From: Labilibacter marinus
GTDB taxonomy: Bacteria > Bacteroidota > Bacteroidia > Bacteroidales > Marinilabiliaceae
DNA length: 64,000 bases
NCBI RefSeq assembly: GCF_001659685.2
Contig: NZ_LXYE02000019.1
Location: 163,173 to 227,172, forward strand
Reading direction: 5' to 3'
Below are positions 53,499 to 63,259 of this stretch, in pieces (position 1 is the first letter of the stretch; each line of letters opens with the position of its first letter). The position numbers and the translations under genes are program-made. Under the pieces are notes generated by a model, which was not told where the DNA came from, made no database searches, and worked only from the letters and a program-made list of their open reading frames with translations.

Positions 53499-54536
53499 CT
53501 AGGCTTTAGCTTTATCCAACGTTATGGTAAAACTTGTTCCACTACCAAAAGTACTGGTTACATTAATGGTTTGATTATGCGCTTCTATTAGATGTTTTAC
53601 TATGGCCAAGCCTAAACCTGTACCTCCTTGCTCTCGCGATCTACTTTTATCGGCCCTATAAAAACGCTCAAATATTCGGGGTAAATCAGAGGCTTTAATA
53701 CCAATTCCATTATCCTTCACCTCAATCAAGTAACGATTATCCATATCGTAATAGTTGATAGTGGTTTTTCCTCCTTGCTTACCATAATTAATGGAATTAA
53801 CTACCAAATTACTAAACACTTGAAACAAACGCTGTTTATCACCATTCACCATCAATTGCTTTTCGCCTGCTTTATTTAAACTGAGTTCTATATTTTTATC
53901 CGTAGCCCTAATTTCTTGCAAATCAAAAACATCTTCAATCAATTGAAAAACATTAAATCCATCAGAATTAATCTCTAATTCTCCTGCCTCCAGTTTTGAT
54001 ATTGCTTCTAAATCCTCAATAATGGTAATCATTCTATCAATACTTTTTTCTGTACGATTTAAATACAACATATTGATATCTGCATCATCAATTCCTCCAT
54101 CCAGCAACGTAAGTATATATCCCTGAATATTAAAAATAGGTGTTTTTAGCTCGTGCGATACATTACCTAAAAACTCCTTTCTATATTTCTCCATCTGCTT
54201 TAGCTGCTGAATCTCCTTGGTTTTTCCTTGCATCCAATCAGCCACTTCCCTATTAACTTCTGCAAACGGATCTTTATCATTATCTGGCTCATCACCAGTG
54301 GTAGATGGTTTAAAATGATGGATTGTCTTATAAATGGGTTTTACTTTAGACTTTATAAAACTATTGATAAAGTAACCAGCATACAAGCTATACAAAACCA
54401 ATAATATGGGTATAGATATCACTAAAGAGATAATAATATCAGACGAAAAATAATTAACCAGAAAAAATAGAATTGTAAGAAAAAAATAAATAGAGGTGGA
54501 TAAAGCAGTTAGTTTCTTTGAAGTAATATTTTTCAT
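53499..54536 (-). CDS. PhoR-like sensor histidine kinase
   Basis: The 345-residue protein has two N-terminal membrane helices (~10-30 and 32-55) with almost no periplasmic loop. The H-box is 'GNVSHELKTPIF' near 126, N-box 'LVVNSINYG' near 247 and G-boxes 'DNGIGIK' and 'GGTGLGLAIVKH' near 280-315. Lack of a sensory loop resembles PhoR-type kinases that listen to a transporter complex. It heads the two-component operon and is divergent from the PiT gene. Confidence 0.92.
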   Translation of the reverse strand: MKNITSKKLTALSTSIYFFLTILFFLVNYFSSDIIISLVISIPILLVLYSLYAGYFINSFIKSKVKPIYKTIHHFKPSTTGDEPDNDKDPFAEVNREVADWMQGKTKEIQQLKQMEKYRKEFLGNVSHELKTPIFNIQGYILTLLDGGIDDADINMLYLNRTEKSIDRMITIIEDLEAISKLEAGELEINSDGFNVFQLIEDVFDLQEIRATDKNIELSLNKAGEKQLMVNGDKQRLFQVFSNLVVNSINYGKQGGKTTINYYDMDNRYLIEVKDNGIGIKASDLPRIFERFYRADKSRSREQGGTGLGLAIVKHLIEAHNQTINVTSTFGSGTSFTITLDKAKA

Positions 54537-54757
54537 ATGTTTAAAATTAGCAAAACCTTAACAACAAACGCAAATTTTAATCAAGCTCCTGTGTGCCTAT
54601 TAATATCTGCTCTGGCCATGCCAGTTTCATTTTACAATTTCTATTTGTCAGGTCATACCATGACCAAATTAATGAAAACAAAATAATGCCAATAATATAG
54701 AACTGACAAGTTACGAAGGTAATTTTTACATTATATTTTACCCGCAAGTGTTACTAA

Positions 54758-54819
54758 ATTATTAAAACGTTAATAAAAGTAGGTCTTTTAGCTTTTTAGG
54801 TATTTCCAAATTATATTTG
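54758..54819 (+). promoter_or_regulatory. putative Pho-regulated promoter of the PiT gene
   Basis: A 16-base motif ATTATTAAAACGTTAA (54758-54773) lies 38 bases upstream of a -7 element TATATTTG (54812-54819). No proper -33 element is found, as expected for an activated promoter. The same motif with one change occurs upstream of the TonB-dependent receptor (57278-57293), each time preceded by GTTACT. Confidence 0.6.
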
Positions 54820-54840
54820 CAGCTCAATAAATAAAATTGA

Positions 54841-57120
54841 ATGGATTACCTATATTTTATAATAGTTGTATTATTAGCCCTAGGTATTGTTGACCTGGTA
54901 GTTGGAGTTTCGAATGATGCTGTGAATTTTTTAAACTCAGCTATTGGTTCCAACGTGGCTAAGCGACATTATATTTATATAGTTGCTGGAGCAGGCTTAT
55001 TGCTAGGCGCTGGTTTTTCAGGAGATATGATGGAAGTGGCCAGAAAAGGTATTTTCTATCCTGAGAACTTTTATCTCAATCAGTTATTGGTGGTATTTCT
55101 AGCCGTTATGATAACCGATATCATATTAATAGATCTTTTTAACACCTTTGGATTTCCTACCTCAACAACCATTGCTATTGTATTTGAACTATTAGGTGGG
55201 GCCTTAGCCATGGGACTTATTATTATAAGTGGCGAAAATCCTGACGGTTTGGTAATAACCGATCTAATCAACACACAACGAGTATTGGTAATTTTAGCAG
55301 GTATTACAATATCCATCATACTTGCGTTTGCAACAGGCTCACTGGTTCAATTTGTTGCACGTAATATTTTCACCTTCAGATATCGTGGAAGATTTAAAAT
55401 TATGTTCTCATTAGCAGGAGCAATTGCACTTACCTCTATTGTCTTTCTTCTGCTCAAAAAAGATATCGCATTTGCTAATTACTTAACAGGCTATATAGAT
55501 CTATTGGTTCACGAAAGTCTAGCACTGGTACTTTTAGTGTTCTTCGCAATCGCTTTTACTTTATTTACATTGCTAGCTTATGTGTTTAATGCAGACATTC
55601 CTAAAATTGTAGTGTTTTGCGGAACGTTTGCCTTAGCACTATCATTCGCAGCTAACGACCTTGTTAACTTTATCGGCGTTCCTCTATCCGCTTTTGAAGG
55701 CGTTAATGTATTTAAGCAATCAGGACTTAGTAATCCAAGTATGCTGTTGATGAATATTTGGCAAGGAGGCGTTTTAAATAACACACTTTGGGAGAGTAGT
55801 TCGTACCGCCTCATATATTTTGCTTCAGGTTTAATTATGGTGATCACTCTTTTTTATTCAAAAAAGGCAAGAACTGTAACCAATACGGAATTATACTTAG
55901 GAAAGCAAGATGCTGGTCAAGAAGAATTTGAACCATCACAACTATCGCGAACTTTAGTTAAAAGTTTTTTAAGCTTATATAATTACACCAGAAGAAACAT
56001 GCCTGTTAAATGGGTAGATTTTTTTTCTAACAGATATGAGCGTAACATTGAGGATGCTGAACAGGACTCGGATGCCGCCGTAGTATATTTTGACACAGTT
56101 AGAGCTAGCGTTAATCTAGTAGTTGCAAGTATATTAATTACCATCGGCACCTATTTACATTTTCCACTATCCACCACTTTTGTAGTTTTTATGGTAGCCA
56201 TGGGCACTTCATTGGCAGATCAGGCCTGGGGTAGAGAAAGTGCTGTATACAGAATCTCTGGAGTTTTATCCGTTTTAGGAGGATGGTTTATTACAGCCAG
56301 TGCAGGTTTTGTTGGTGCGTTTATAATTACCGTATTTATTTGGTGGGGTAATATTTACGCAATAATTCCACTCTTAATAGCAGTTTGCATCGTTATATAC
56401 CGAACCAACACAATACATAAAAAAGCTAGGCTACAGCGTATAGAACTTAAGGATGAAAGAACTAAACAGATTGCCAGCGACATTGACAATTTATTAGATG
56501 CGGGCAATGAAAGAATAAGAAAACACATTCTTGAAACATCTAAAATATATATACTCATCATTCAAGGGTTTGTTGAAGATGATGAAAAACAAGTAAAGGA
56601 AACTTGCGAAAAAAGTAAGTATCTACAAAAAGTATCCAAATCGATAAAGCGAGATTTATTCAATAGCTTTTCTAGCATGGATACTGAAACTTTTGATTCG
56701 GGCCATTACTTTATACAGGCCATTGATTATTTGGGAGAGCTTTCTAATACTTTAATTCAGATTGCTGAACCTATTTACAACCATATAGAGAATCAACACA
56801 AAGGTTTATCTGACACACAGAAAGAAGATGTATTATTACTTTTGGAAGAAATTATGAGCTTCTTCAACTTCTTGGTTCATATTGAAAAAGAAAAACGTTT
56901 CAGCTCGGTACCTGAGATGGTTGAAAAGCAAAAGTACATCGTTGCACTAATTGAGGATTTAAGAACTAAACAGATTAAAAGAATCATGGATGGTGATGGT
57001 AAAACGCGCTCTAGCATTCTTCTCTTAGAATGTTATGCGGAATCTAAAAACCTCATCCATTATACACTAAACCTACTTAAGTCGCATCGCGATTTCCATA
57101 CCAATACAATTAGCAGATAG
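54841..57120 (+). CDS. PiT-family inorganic phosphate transporter with PhoU-like tail
   Basis: The 759-residue protein has the PiT signature 'GVSNDAVNFLNSAIGS' near residue 22 and its repeat 'SFAANDLVNFIGVPLSAF' near 270. About ten to twelve membrane helices run to ~525. A C-terminal helical cytoplasmic domain (~540-759) resembles PhoU. It should take up phosphate with a cation gradient; the PhoU-like tail may couple transport to the adjacent two-component system. Confidence 0.93.
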   Translation: MDYLYFIIVVLLALGIVDLVVGVSNDAVNFLNSAIGSNVAKRHYIYIVAGAGLLLGAGFSGDMMEVARKGIFYPENFYLNQLLVVFLAVMITDIILIDLFNTFGFPTSTTIAIVFELLGGALAMGLIIISGENPDGLVITDLINTQRVLVILAGITISIILAFATGSLVQFVARNIFTFRYRGRFKIMFSLAGAIALTSIVFLLLKKDIAFANYLTGYIDLLVHESLALVLLVFFAIAFTLFTLLAYVFNADIPKIVVFCGTFALALSFAANDLVNFIGVPLSAFEGVNVFKQSGLSNPSMLLMNIWQGGVLNNTLWESSSYRLIYFASGLIMVITLFYSKKARTVTNTELYLGKQDAGQEEFEPSQLSRTLVKSFLSLYNYTRRNMPVKWVDFFSNRYERNIEDAEQDSDAAVVYFDTVRASVNLVVASILITIGTYLHFPLSTTFVVFMVAMGTSLADQAWGRESAVYRISGVLSVLGGWFITASAGFVGAFIITVFIWWGNIYAIIPLLIAVCIVIYRTNTIHKKARLQRIELKDERTKQIASDIDNLLDAGNERIRKHILETSKIYILIIQGFVEDDEKQVKETCEKSKYLQKVSKSIKRDLFNSFSSMDTETFDSGHYFIQAIDYLGELSNTLIQIAEPIYNHIENQHKGLSDTQKEDVLLLLEEIMSFFNFLVHIEKEKRFSSVPEMVEKQKYIVALIEDLRTKQIKRIMDGDGKTRSSILLLECYAESKNLIHYTLNLLKSHRDFHTNTISR

Positions 57121-57277
57121 TTGATATTAGTATAGTCCACTAAAGCTTACTGTATTTTGGTATGATGAAATGCATATAAAATACCTAAATATTTCAGAAA
57201 ACACGTTTCACTTTTACAAAAACTAGACAACGAAAATAGGTAATAAAGCTTCAATACTTTGTTAAAGTTACTGCAGT

Positions 57278-57293
57278 ATTATTAAAATGTTAA
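57278..57293 (+). promoter_or_regulatory. second copy of the putative Pho motif
   Basis: ATTATTAAAATGTTAA differs by one base from the motif upstream of the PiT gene, and GTTACT precedes both. It lies 258 bases before the receptor start in a 431-base gap. No clean TAnnTTTG follows at a matching distance, so the start site is unclear. The rest of the gap shows no gene. Confidence 0.5.
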
Positions 57294-57551
57294 CTGGTCT
57301 ATTTTTTAACATTGTATTTTATCAGATAAAACACATACACTACTCAATATCAACCCACTTCACTCTTTCCTACATTAATCAATACTTCATATACCCTTAA
57401 TATTTACTTATCGGTTCCATCACAGTCAAGACATATTTTTGCTGGCGAGTTTTAAAGTAATAATTACAAAACAAAGCACTCATTATACAATTTCAACCTT
57501 ATACACACGGGAAGGAAAATTAATGAGTCTCGAATGCAAAAAGAAATAAAA

Positions 57552-60299
57552 ATGAGACAGAAGTTATTTGCTGTAGTTATGTTCTTAATGGTTGGAATGG
57601 GAACAGGAATTGCACAGCAAGGTTTTTTAAAAGGGAAAATCACCGATAAAAACACAGGTGAAGAACTAGTAGGAGCAGCAGTAGTTATTGATGGAACCAC
57701 AACTGGAACCATTACTAACTTCATGGGAGAATATATTATGCCAGCACTTGACGCTGGTACATATACAATAAGAGTGCAGTATATTTCATACGATCCTATA
57801 GTATTTAACGACGTAGTTATTACAGCAGGTAAAGAAACTGAATTAAATATTCAACTAGCTGAGGCTACCATGGATATTGCAGAAGTAGCAGTTGTTGCTA
57901 AAGCAAACCGAGAGTCTGAGAATTACCTAATGATGGAACAAAAGAAAGCCTCTATCATTAAAGAAAGTATTGGAGCAAAAAGAATGGCAACATTAGGTGT
58001 TTCCGATGCTTCTGATGCTACTTCAAAAATATCAGGAGTTACTAAAAGTGAAGGTTCTGGCGATGTATATATTCGTGGTCTTGGAGACCGTTACTTAACC
58101 ACAACTCTTAACGGATTACCTGTTCCTTCTGATGATGTGGAGAAGAAAAACATTGACCTTAACTTGTTTGGAACGGGTGTAATAAAAAACGTTGGGATTA
58201 GTAAAACATACAGTCCGGATGGTTATGCAGATCAAACATCAGGTATTGTTGACATCAGCACAAAAACGACTGCCCGTAAAGTAACTTTAGGTGTTGCAGG
58301 AGGCGCAAACACAAACGTATTTACAAATGGTGTTTTCAGTGACTTTAAGGCCTCTCAAAACTATAACGACCAAACTTTAGGTTATTATAGCGCTCCATAC
58401 AATACCAAAGATGCAATCACTCAGCAAAGCTGGAATACAACTACAAAAAAAATGCCTTTAAATTATGGTGTTTCTTTAGCAGGAGGTGGTAAAGTAGATA
58501 AACTATCATTTTTTGGTTCTCTTTCTCAGACAGCTTCATCAGATTATTACATAGGTGAGTTTAAGAGTTATCGTTCCAATGTATTAAACACATCCTTTGA
58601 TGATGTAGAGCAATTTCAAACAGAGTATAATACAACAGCATTAGCGAGCCTAACATACGATTTCGATATCAATAATATATTATCATTCAATAGCCTCTAC
58701 GTTCACAAAACAACAGATATCAATTACGAGCAAGGAAGAAATGGGAATGGTTTTGTATATGATCAGGATCCGAAAGAAACTGAAGCATTTGTGAGAGATC
58801 AAAACCTTAAGCAAACAAGTATTTTTGTCAATCAACTTTTGGGTACACATACTTTAGGTAATAATACAGTGAAATGGGCCTTGGGATACAACACGGTAAA
58901 TGCCGAAGAGCCCAATCGAATTCGTAACGAGGCAAATATGTATAACTCGTACAACCAATTCGCTCACGTTGGAGATTTCCAACAAAGGAAATCAACTCAA
59001 GGAATAAATGATAACGAGCTTAACGGATACCTTAAGGATGAAATTAAAATTATTGACGAGGACAATAAGTTAATAAAGGTTGATGTAGGTGCAAATTTCA
59101 GAAATAAGTCAAGAGACTTTAATTCTTTATTTGTTGGAGTTAAAGGTAAAGGTGTTCAGTTTGAATCCATCGACAATATGGATGAAGTTCTTTTAGATGA
59201 AGAACTTTACAATAATGGTTCGTTACAAATAAAAAATAGAAATTCCGACTTGTATAACGCAGATCTTTCGGTTTATAGTGGGTTTGCCAACTTTACTTAC
59301 GATGTTAATAAATTAGCTATCAACATTGGTGCACGTTATGAAGTTGACAAAATTAATGTAGCATGGGACGTGGCTAACTATATTAACCCTGAAACTGGAG
59401 AAAGTCGCATTGGCTCAGTTACCAACAATTATAATAATTTTTTACCAGCGCTCAATTTAAAATATAATTTAAACGACAAGAGTGCACTTCGTTTTGCTAC
59501 AAGCAAAACAATAACATTACCAGAATTTAAAGAAATAGCTCCTTTTGAGTACGTATCTCCGACGGGTCGTGTTACTAAAGGTAATCCGAATCTACAAAAA
59601 TCGGACAACTATAATTTCGATTTAAAATATGAGATGTTCCCATCAAGAGGACAACTAATATCTGCTACAGCTTTCTATAAAATTATTAACGATCCTATAA
59701 ATATGACTCAAACGAGAGGTTCATCTGGTTACTTCTACTATGCAAACACAGGTGAGCAGGCCAATATTTATGGTTTCGAGGTTGAAGGAAGATTTGATTT
59801 AATTAAAGCTGAAGAAGATGGCCAGCCAAGCTTAGGCTTAGTTTTTAATGCTACCAAAATGTGGTTTGAGCAAGATTTGCTGAAAGAATTTCAATACAAT
59901 AACAAAACAAACTCTGATTTACAAGGTGCTTCTGACCTTATACTTAACGGAAGTTTAACTTTTAATAATCATAAACCTAAAGAGTTTATATCAACTTTGA
60001 GTGCAAACTATTCGTCGGATAAAATTTTTGCACTTGGTGCACCAGAAGACTATACTAACAGTGATAGATATTTTAACAATGAAATTATAGAAAAAGGGTT
60101 TGTAACAGTTGACCTAGTGTTGATTAAAAAGGTTTCCGAAAGAGTTTCATTGAAATTTACAGGTAAAAACCTCTTAAACCCAACCATTGAGCAGACTCAA
60201 GTTATTGAGCCTTTATCGCGCCCTAGCTCAACCGCTATAGTACAATCATACAAAAAGGGTATAAGCCTAAATTTAGGCGTAAAAATTAATTTGAACTAA
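57552..60299 (+). CDS. TonB-dependent outer-membrane receptor
   Basis: The ~915-residue protein has a signal peptide (~1-24, ending 'TGIAQQ'), a carboxypeptidase-regulatory-like domain (~25-105), a plug (~130-235; 'YIRGLGDRYLTTTLNGLPVP') and a 22-strand-type barrel ending in 'KGISLNLGVKINLN'. TonB receptors import scarce nutrients across the outer membrane. An acidic lipoprotein gene follows after 24 bases as a likely partner. No SusD is present, so it is not a classical SusCD pair. Phosphorus-containing ligands are suggested by context only. An ATG at 57534 is an alternative start. Confidence 0.92.
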   Translation: MRQKLFAVVMFLMVGMGTGIAQQGFLKGKITDKNTGEELVGAAVVIDGTTTGTITNFMGEYIMPALDAGTYTIRVQYISYDPIVFNDVVITAGKETELNIQLAEATMDIAEVAVVAKANRESENYLMMEQKKASIIKESIGAKRMATLGVSDASDATSKISGVTKSEGSGDVYIRGLGDRYLTTTLNGLPVPSDDVEKKNIDLNLFGTGVIKNVGISKTYSPDGYADQTSGIVDISTKTTARKVTLGVAGGANTNVFTNGVFSDFKASQNYNDQTLGYYSAPYNTKDAITQQSWNTTTKKMPLNYGVSLAGGGKVDKLSFFGSLSQTASSDYYIGEFKSYRSNVLNTSFDDVEQFQTEYNTTALASLTYDFDINNILSFNSLYVHKTTDINYEQGRNGNGFVYDQDPKETEAFVRDQNLKQTSIFVNQLLGTHTLGNNTVKWALGYNTVNAEEPNRIRNEANMYNSYNQFAHVGDFQQRKSTQGINDNELNGYLKDEIKIIDEDNKLIKVDVGANFRNKSRDFNSLFVGVKGKGVQFESIDNMDEVLLDEELYNNGSLQIKNRNSDLYNADLSVYSGFANFTYDVNKLAINIGARYEVDKINVAWDVANYINPETGESRIGSVTNNYNNFLPALNLKYNLNDKSALRFATSKTITLPEFKEIAPFEYVSPTGRVTKGNPNLQKSDNYNFDLKYEMFPSRGQLISATAFYKIINDPINMTQTRGSSGYFYYANTGEQANIYGFEVEGRFDLIKAEEDGQPSLGLVFNATKMWFEQDLLKEFQYNNKTNSDLQGASDLILNGSLTFNNHKPKEFISTLSANYSSDKIFALGAPEDYTNSDRYFNNEIIEKGFVTVDLVLIKKVSERVSLKFTGKNLLNPTIEQTQVIEPLSRPSSTAIVQSYKKGISLNLGVKINLN

Positions 60300-60323
60300 A
60301 CTATTATTTAAACAAAAACGAAA

Positions 60324-61406
60324 ATGAAAAAGTTATTATTTTTAAACTGGCTTTTATTAGGAGTATTAGTAGCACCATTACTAACAAGTTGTGATGATGA
60401 TGATAATCCAGATCCAAAACCTGAGTTACAACCAGGTAAATATACTTTCAACTCTGGTTTACAAGATGCTGCTACCGTTGACGTATCGGGGTGGACTTGG
60501 ACAGAAGCTTCTTTAAGCGATGATCCTACAACTGAAAATTTAGAAGGAACAATTACAGATAACGTAACATTGGATGCTAATGTTAAATACAAATTAACCG
60601 GAGCATATATCGTTCCTGAAGGTTTAAAACTTACTATTCCTGCAGGTACAGAGATTGAAGTAATAGTTGATGCTAACACGGAAGCTACTTCTGTATATAT
60701 CGCAGTTATGATGGGTGGAACAATTGACATCCAAGGAACAGCTACTTCACCTGTTGTAATGTCATCAAAAACCGCTAAGCCAGGTGACTGGGGTGGTTTA
60801 ACCATTTGTGGTAAAGCTGTTACCACTGCAGGAGAGAATGCAGAAGCAGAAGTTGGTGGTTTTAGATACGGTGGAACTGAGCCTACTGACAACTCAGGTT
60901 CTGTAACTTACCTTGTTATTAAAGGAACGGGTGCAGCTATCAACTCTGAATCTCAATATAATGGTGTTTCTTTATACGCTGTAGGTTCAGGAACAACTTT
61001 TGAGAACATTGCCGTGATTAACGGTGCAGATGATGGTATCGAATTCTTTGGTGGATCAGCCATAGTAGAGAATATCTACCTTGTAGATAACGAAGATGAT
61101 GCTGTAGATTGGACAGAAGGATGGGATGGTTCTGTAAAGAACACCTACATCAAACATAACATTGATGGTTTTTCTACTGCTTTTGAAGCAGATAAAGACA
61201 ATGCAAACCCAATGTTCACTAACGTAACTTGTATTTCTTCTACTGGAGGAACTGCTCTACAATTCAAAAAAGAATCAGGAGCTACAATAACTGGTCTTTA
61301 TATTGATGGTTATGATGTTGAATTGGATATGAAAGATGACGGGCCAACTGCAAATGTAATAGTAGAAGGTTCACCAGCTGATGTTACTGGTATTCCTGTT
61401 GAATAA
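60324..61406 (+). CDS. surface-type lipoprotein with parallel beta-helix-like repeats
   Basis: The 360-residue protein has a lipoprotein signal with cysteine in 'LLTSCDDDDNPDP' (residue ~23). Four Asp right after the lipid cysteine resemble the Bacteroidota surface-export signal. Residues ~70-345 are rich in Gly, Thr, Asn and Val with periodic 'GGTIDIQGTATSPVVMSS'- and 'NIAVINGADDGIEFFGG'-like strands, which suggests a right-handed beta-helix. Many Asp residues could bind cations. Co-transcription with the TonB receptor indicates an extracellular capture or processing role. The exact function is unknown. Confidence 0.85.
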   Translation: MKKLLFLNWLLLGVLVAPLLTSCDDDDNPDPKPELQPGKYTFNSGLQDAATVDVSGWTWTEASLSDDPTTENLEGTITDNVTLDANVKYKLTGAYIVPEGLKLTIPAGTEIEVIVDANTEATSVYIAVMMGGTIDIQGTATSPVVMSSKTAKPGDWGGLTICGKAVTTAGENAEAEVGGFRYGGTEPTDNSGSVTYLVIKGTGAAINSESQYNGVSLYAVGSGTTFENIAVINGADDGIEFFGGSAIVENIYLVDNEDDAVDWTEGWDGSVKNTYIKHNIDGFSTAFEADKDNANPMFTNVTCISSTGGTALQFKKESGATITGLYIDGYDVELDMKDDGPTANVIVEGSPADVTGIPVE

Positions 61407-61430
61407 TTCAACGTATTACTGATAAAATAC

Positions 61431-61465
61431 AAAAGGGGCTTGCACGTTTGCAAAGCCCCTTTTTA
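61431..61465 (+). terminator. terminator of the receptor-lipoprotein operon
   Basis: AAAAGGGGCTT / AAGCCCCTTTT form an 11-pair stem, with a further inner TTGC/GCAA pairing, followed by a T-run. It lies 25 bases after the lipoprotein stop. Confidence 0.92.
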
Positions 61466-61508
61466 TTGATTTGGAAAAACAGAAATTTCTTATTGTATTT
61501 ATTATAAT

Positions 61509-61937
61509 CTAGCGCGCCACATTAGGCCTAGGACCATTAGATCCAATTGTATACTTGTCGTTCTGACACCCATTATGCAACCAAACTAAAGCAGCACTTC
61601 TTGTACTAAAAACTTGATATTTGTAATCCTCCATATTACTTATTTTGGTATATATCAAAGCTAAGGCAGTATCTAAAGGTCTTTTCATAACCAAGGCCAC
61701 TCTTAACGAAGAATACTTTCCAAACATCTTAGCATTCTCCTCAAATATCCTATATAACTGATTGGGTTTTATAGATAAGGCTCCATCTGTAGCATCAATT
61801 AGTATGTTCAGATCACAAGGGTAAGTCTCACATACCCTAAGGTCATATATAAAATTAATAATCTCACTTTGGCTTACATCACCAATAAACCTTGCATCAA
61901 CATGTGCACTGTTATGATTATAATTAAACGACACCAT
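61509..61937 (-). CDS. STAS/SpoIIAA-like small protein
   Basis: The 142-residue cytoplasmic protein has an alternating strand-helix pattern ('AHVDARFIGDVSQSEIINFI', 'DLNILIDATDGALSI', 'LRVALVMKRPLDTALALIY'). This resembles SpoIIAA-like/STAS domains that bind partners or small ligands. The match is structural guesswork, not a firm family assignment. It lies downstream of, and on the same strand as, the chemotaxis receptor, with a 124-base gap. Confidence 0.6.
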   Translation of the reverse strand: MVSFNYNHNSAHVDARFIGDVSQSEIINFIYDLRVCETYPCDLNILIDATDGALSIKPNQLYRIFEENAKMFGKYSSLRVALVMKRPLDTALALIYTKISNMEDYKYQVFSTRSAALVWLHNGCQNDKYTIGSNGPRPNVAR

Positions 61938-62061
61938 AATATTTTCATTTTGAGTAGGCGGTTTGGTTTAACCACATACGTAATTAAAAACTAATTTTCA
62001 TTCTATACTTTTTATTAAACTTTAAAATTGTTGTTGTTGTGTCGATATAATTAAACAGCAA

Positions 62062-63237
62062 TTAAGCGGTTTTACTTCTCTTTCCTTTTTTAAGTTTTCT
62101 ATCAATTGAGATTATCTGAGCCTCTTTATAATCATATGTTTTTACAATATCAGCAAGTTTCTGAGCAGTCTCTAACAGCGAATGCGAAGTAGCACTTAAT
62201 TCCTCACTCGAAGCAGCATTTTCCTGAACTACCTTACTTAGTTCTTGTACCGATGAATTAACTTGGTTTGCACCAATATTCATTTCTTGACTTGCAGCAG
62301 CTACCTCAGAAACTAATTCAGAAGATCTTGATGTTTCTTTATCCAATTTACCAATCTCTGCCATAACCTGATTAACTTTAAAAACTCCCTCTTTAGCTAA
62401 TTCTGTAATTTGCTTAGCCGACTCACTTGAAAGTTCAGCTAATTTACGCACCTCTGTTGCTACAACTGCAAAACCTTTACCTGCAGCACCAGCTTTTGCG
62501 GCCTCAATAGACGCATTTAACGCCAATATATTTGTTTGTCCCGCAATTTGCGTTACAGCCCCCACTTCAGCATTAATTTTATTCATTAAAACAACAGCCT
62601 CCTCAACCCCTTTATAAGATGAGGAAAGCTGTTTATTTGCATTTAAACTTATATTCTTGGATTCCTGGGCATTGTCAGAATTATTCTGAATATTAGCAGT
62701 CATCTCTTCTATTGAAGATGAAATTTCTTCAATACCACTAGCTTGTTCCGTGGCACCATTACTAATACTCTGAGAACTTGAATTAATATGAGCGCTCGAA
62801 TTTAATAGCGTTGTAGAACTGGTATCTAAATTAGACATTAATCCTCTATTAGAAACAATTAATGCTTGCATAGAATCAACAATCTCTTTTATCTCATATT
62901 TTTCATTAAAATATTTTGGGTCGATATTAACCGTCAGGTTTTTATTACTCATTAATTTAATCACATGCGTTAAATGCTGAATAGGATCCTTTACCTTTTT
63001 TGATAATAAGAAGTAACTACTTAATATCATTACAATGGCAACAGGTACAGCCCAAGCTAGATGAATAAGCCCTTTTTGACCAACCGTGAAAGCAAAACAT
63101 GCAATTGATGCAATAACGAATAAAAATACAGAACCGATTAATAAAACAAACGTGCGTTTGAATGCCATATATAACAAGCCCCAACATAAAACTGCTGCCA
63201 GCATAATAAGCACATTACCCAAAATAAAAATATCCAT
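62062..63237 (-). CDS. methyl-accepting chemotaxis protein without periplasmic sensor domain
   Basis: The ~391-residue protein has N-terminal hydrophobic helices (~1-22, 28-50 and 57-75) with very short loops. A HAMP-like stretch and a long coiled-coil signalling domain follow. The conserved hairpin tip is '[18 protein letters not shown]' near residue 233. There is no ligand-binding domain, so it likely senses a membrane or cytoplasmic state. ATG 63237 is preferred to a start at 63282 that would overlap the upstream gene. No cheA or cheW is visible here. Confidence 0.9.
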   Translation of the reverse strand: MDIFILGNVLIMLAAVLCWGLLYMAFKRTFVLLIGSVFLFVIASIACFAFTVGQKGLIHLAWAVPVAIVMILSSYFLLSKKVKDPIQHLTHVIKLMSNKNLTVNIDPKYFNEKYEIKEIVDSMQALIVSNRGLMSNLDTSSTTLLNSSAHINSSSQSISNGATEQASGIEEISSSIEEMTANIQNNSDNAQESKNISLNANKQLSSSYKGVEEAVVLMNKINAEVGAVTQIAGQTNILALNASIEAAKAGAAGKGFAVVATEVRKLAELSSESAKQITELAKEGVFKVNQVMAEIGKLDKETSRSSELVSEVAAASQEMNIGANQVNSSVQELSKVVQENAASSEELSATSHSLLETAQKLADIVKTYDYKEAQIISIDRKLKKGKRSKTA

Positions 63238-63259
63238 AATATAAAGTTTTAAAATAGTA

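Noticed and set aside
57315..57322. TATTTTAT as a -7 element for the TonB receptor
   Set aside because: It lacks the conserved final G of TAnnTTTG and its distance from the Pho motif differs from that in the PiT promoter.
60308..60892. 194-codon open frame on the minus strand
   Set aside because: It is antisense to the acidic lipoprotein gene and is Pro/Ser/Val-rich without any family pattern. The plus-strand gene has signal peptide, operon position and terminator.
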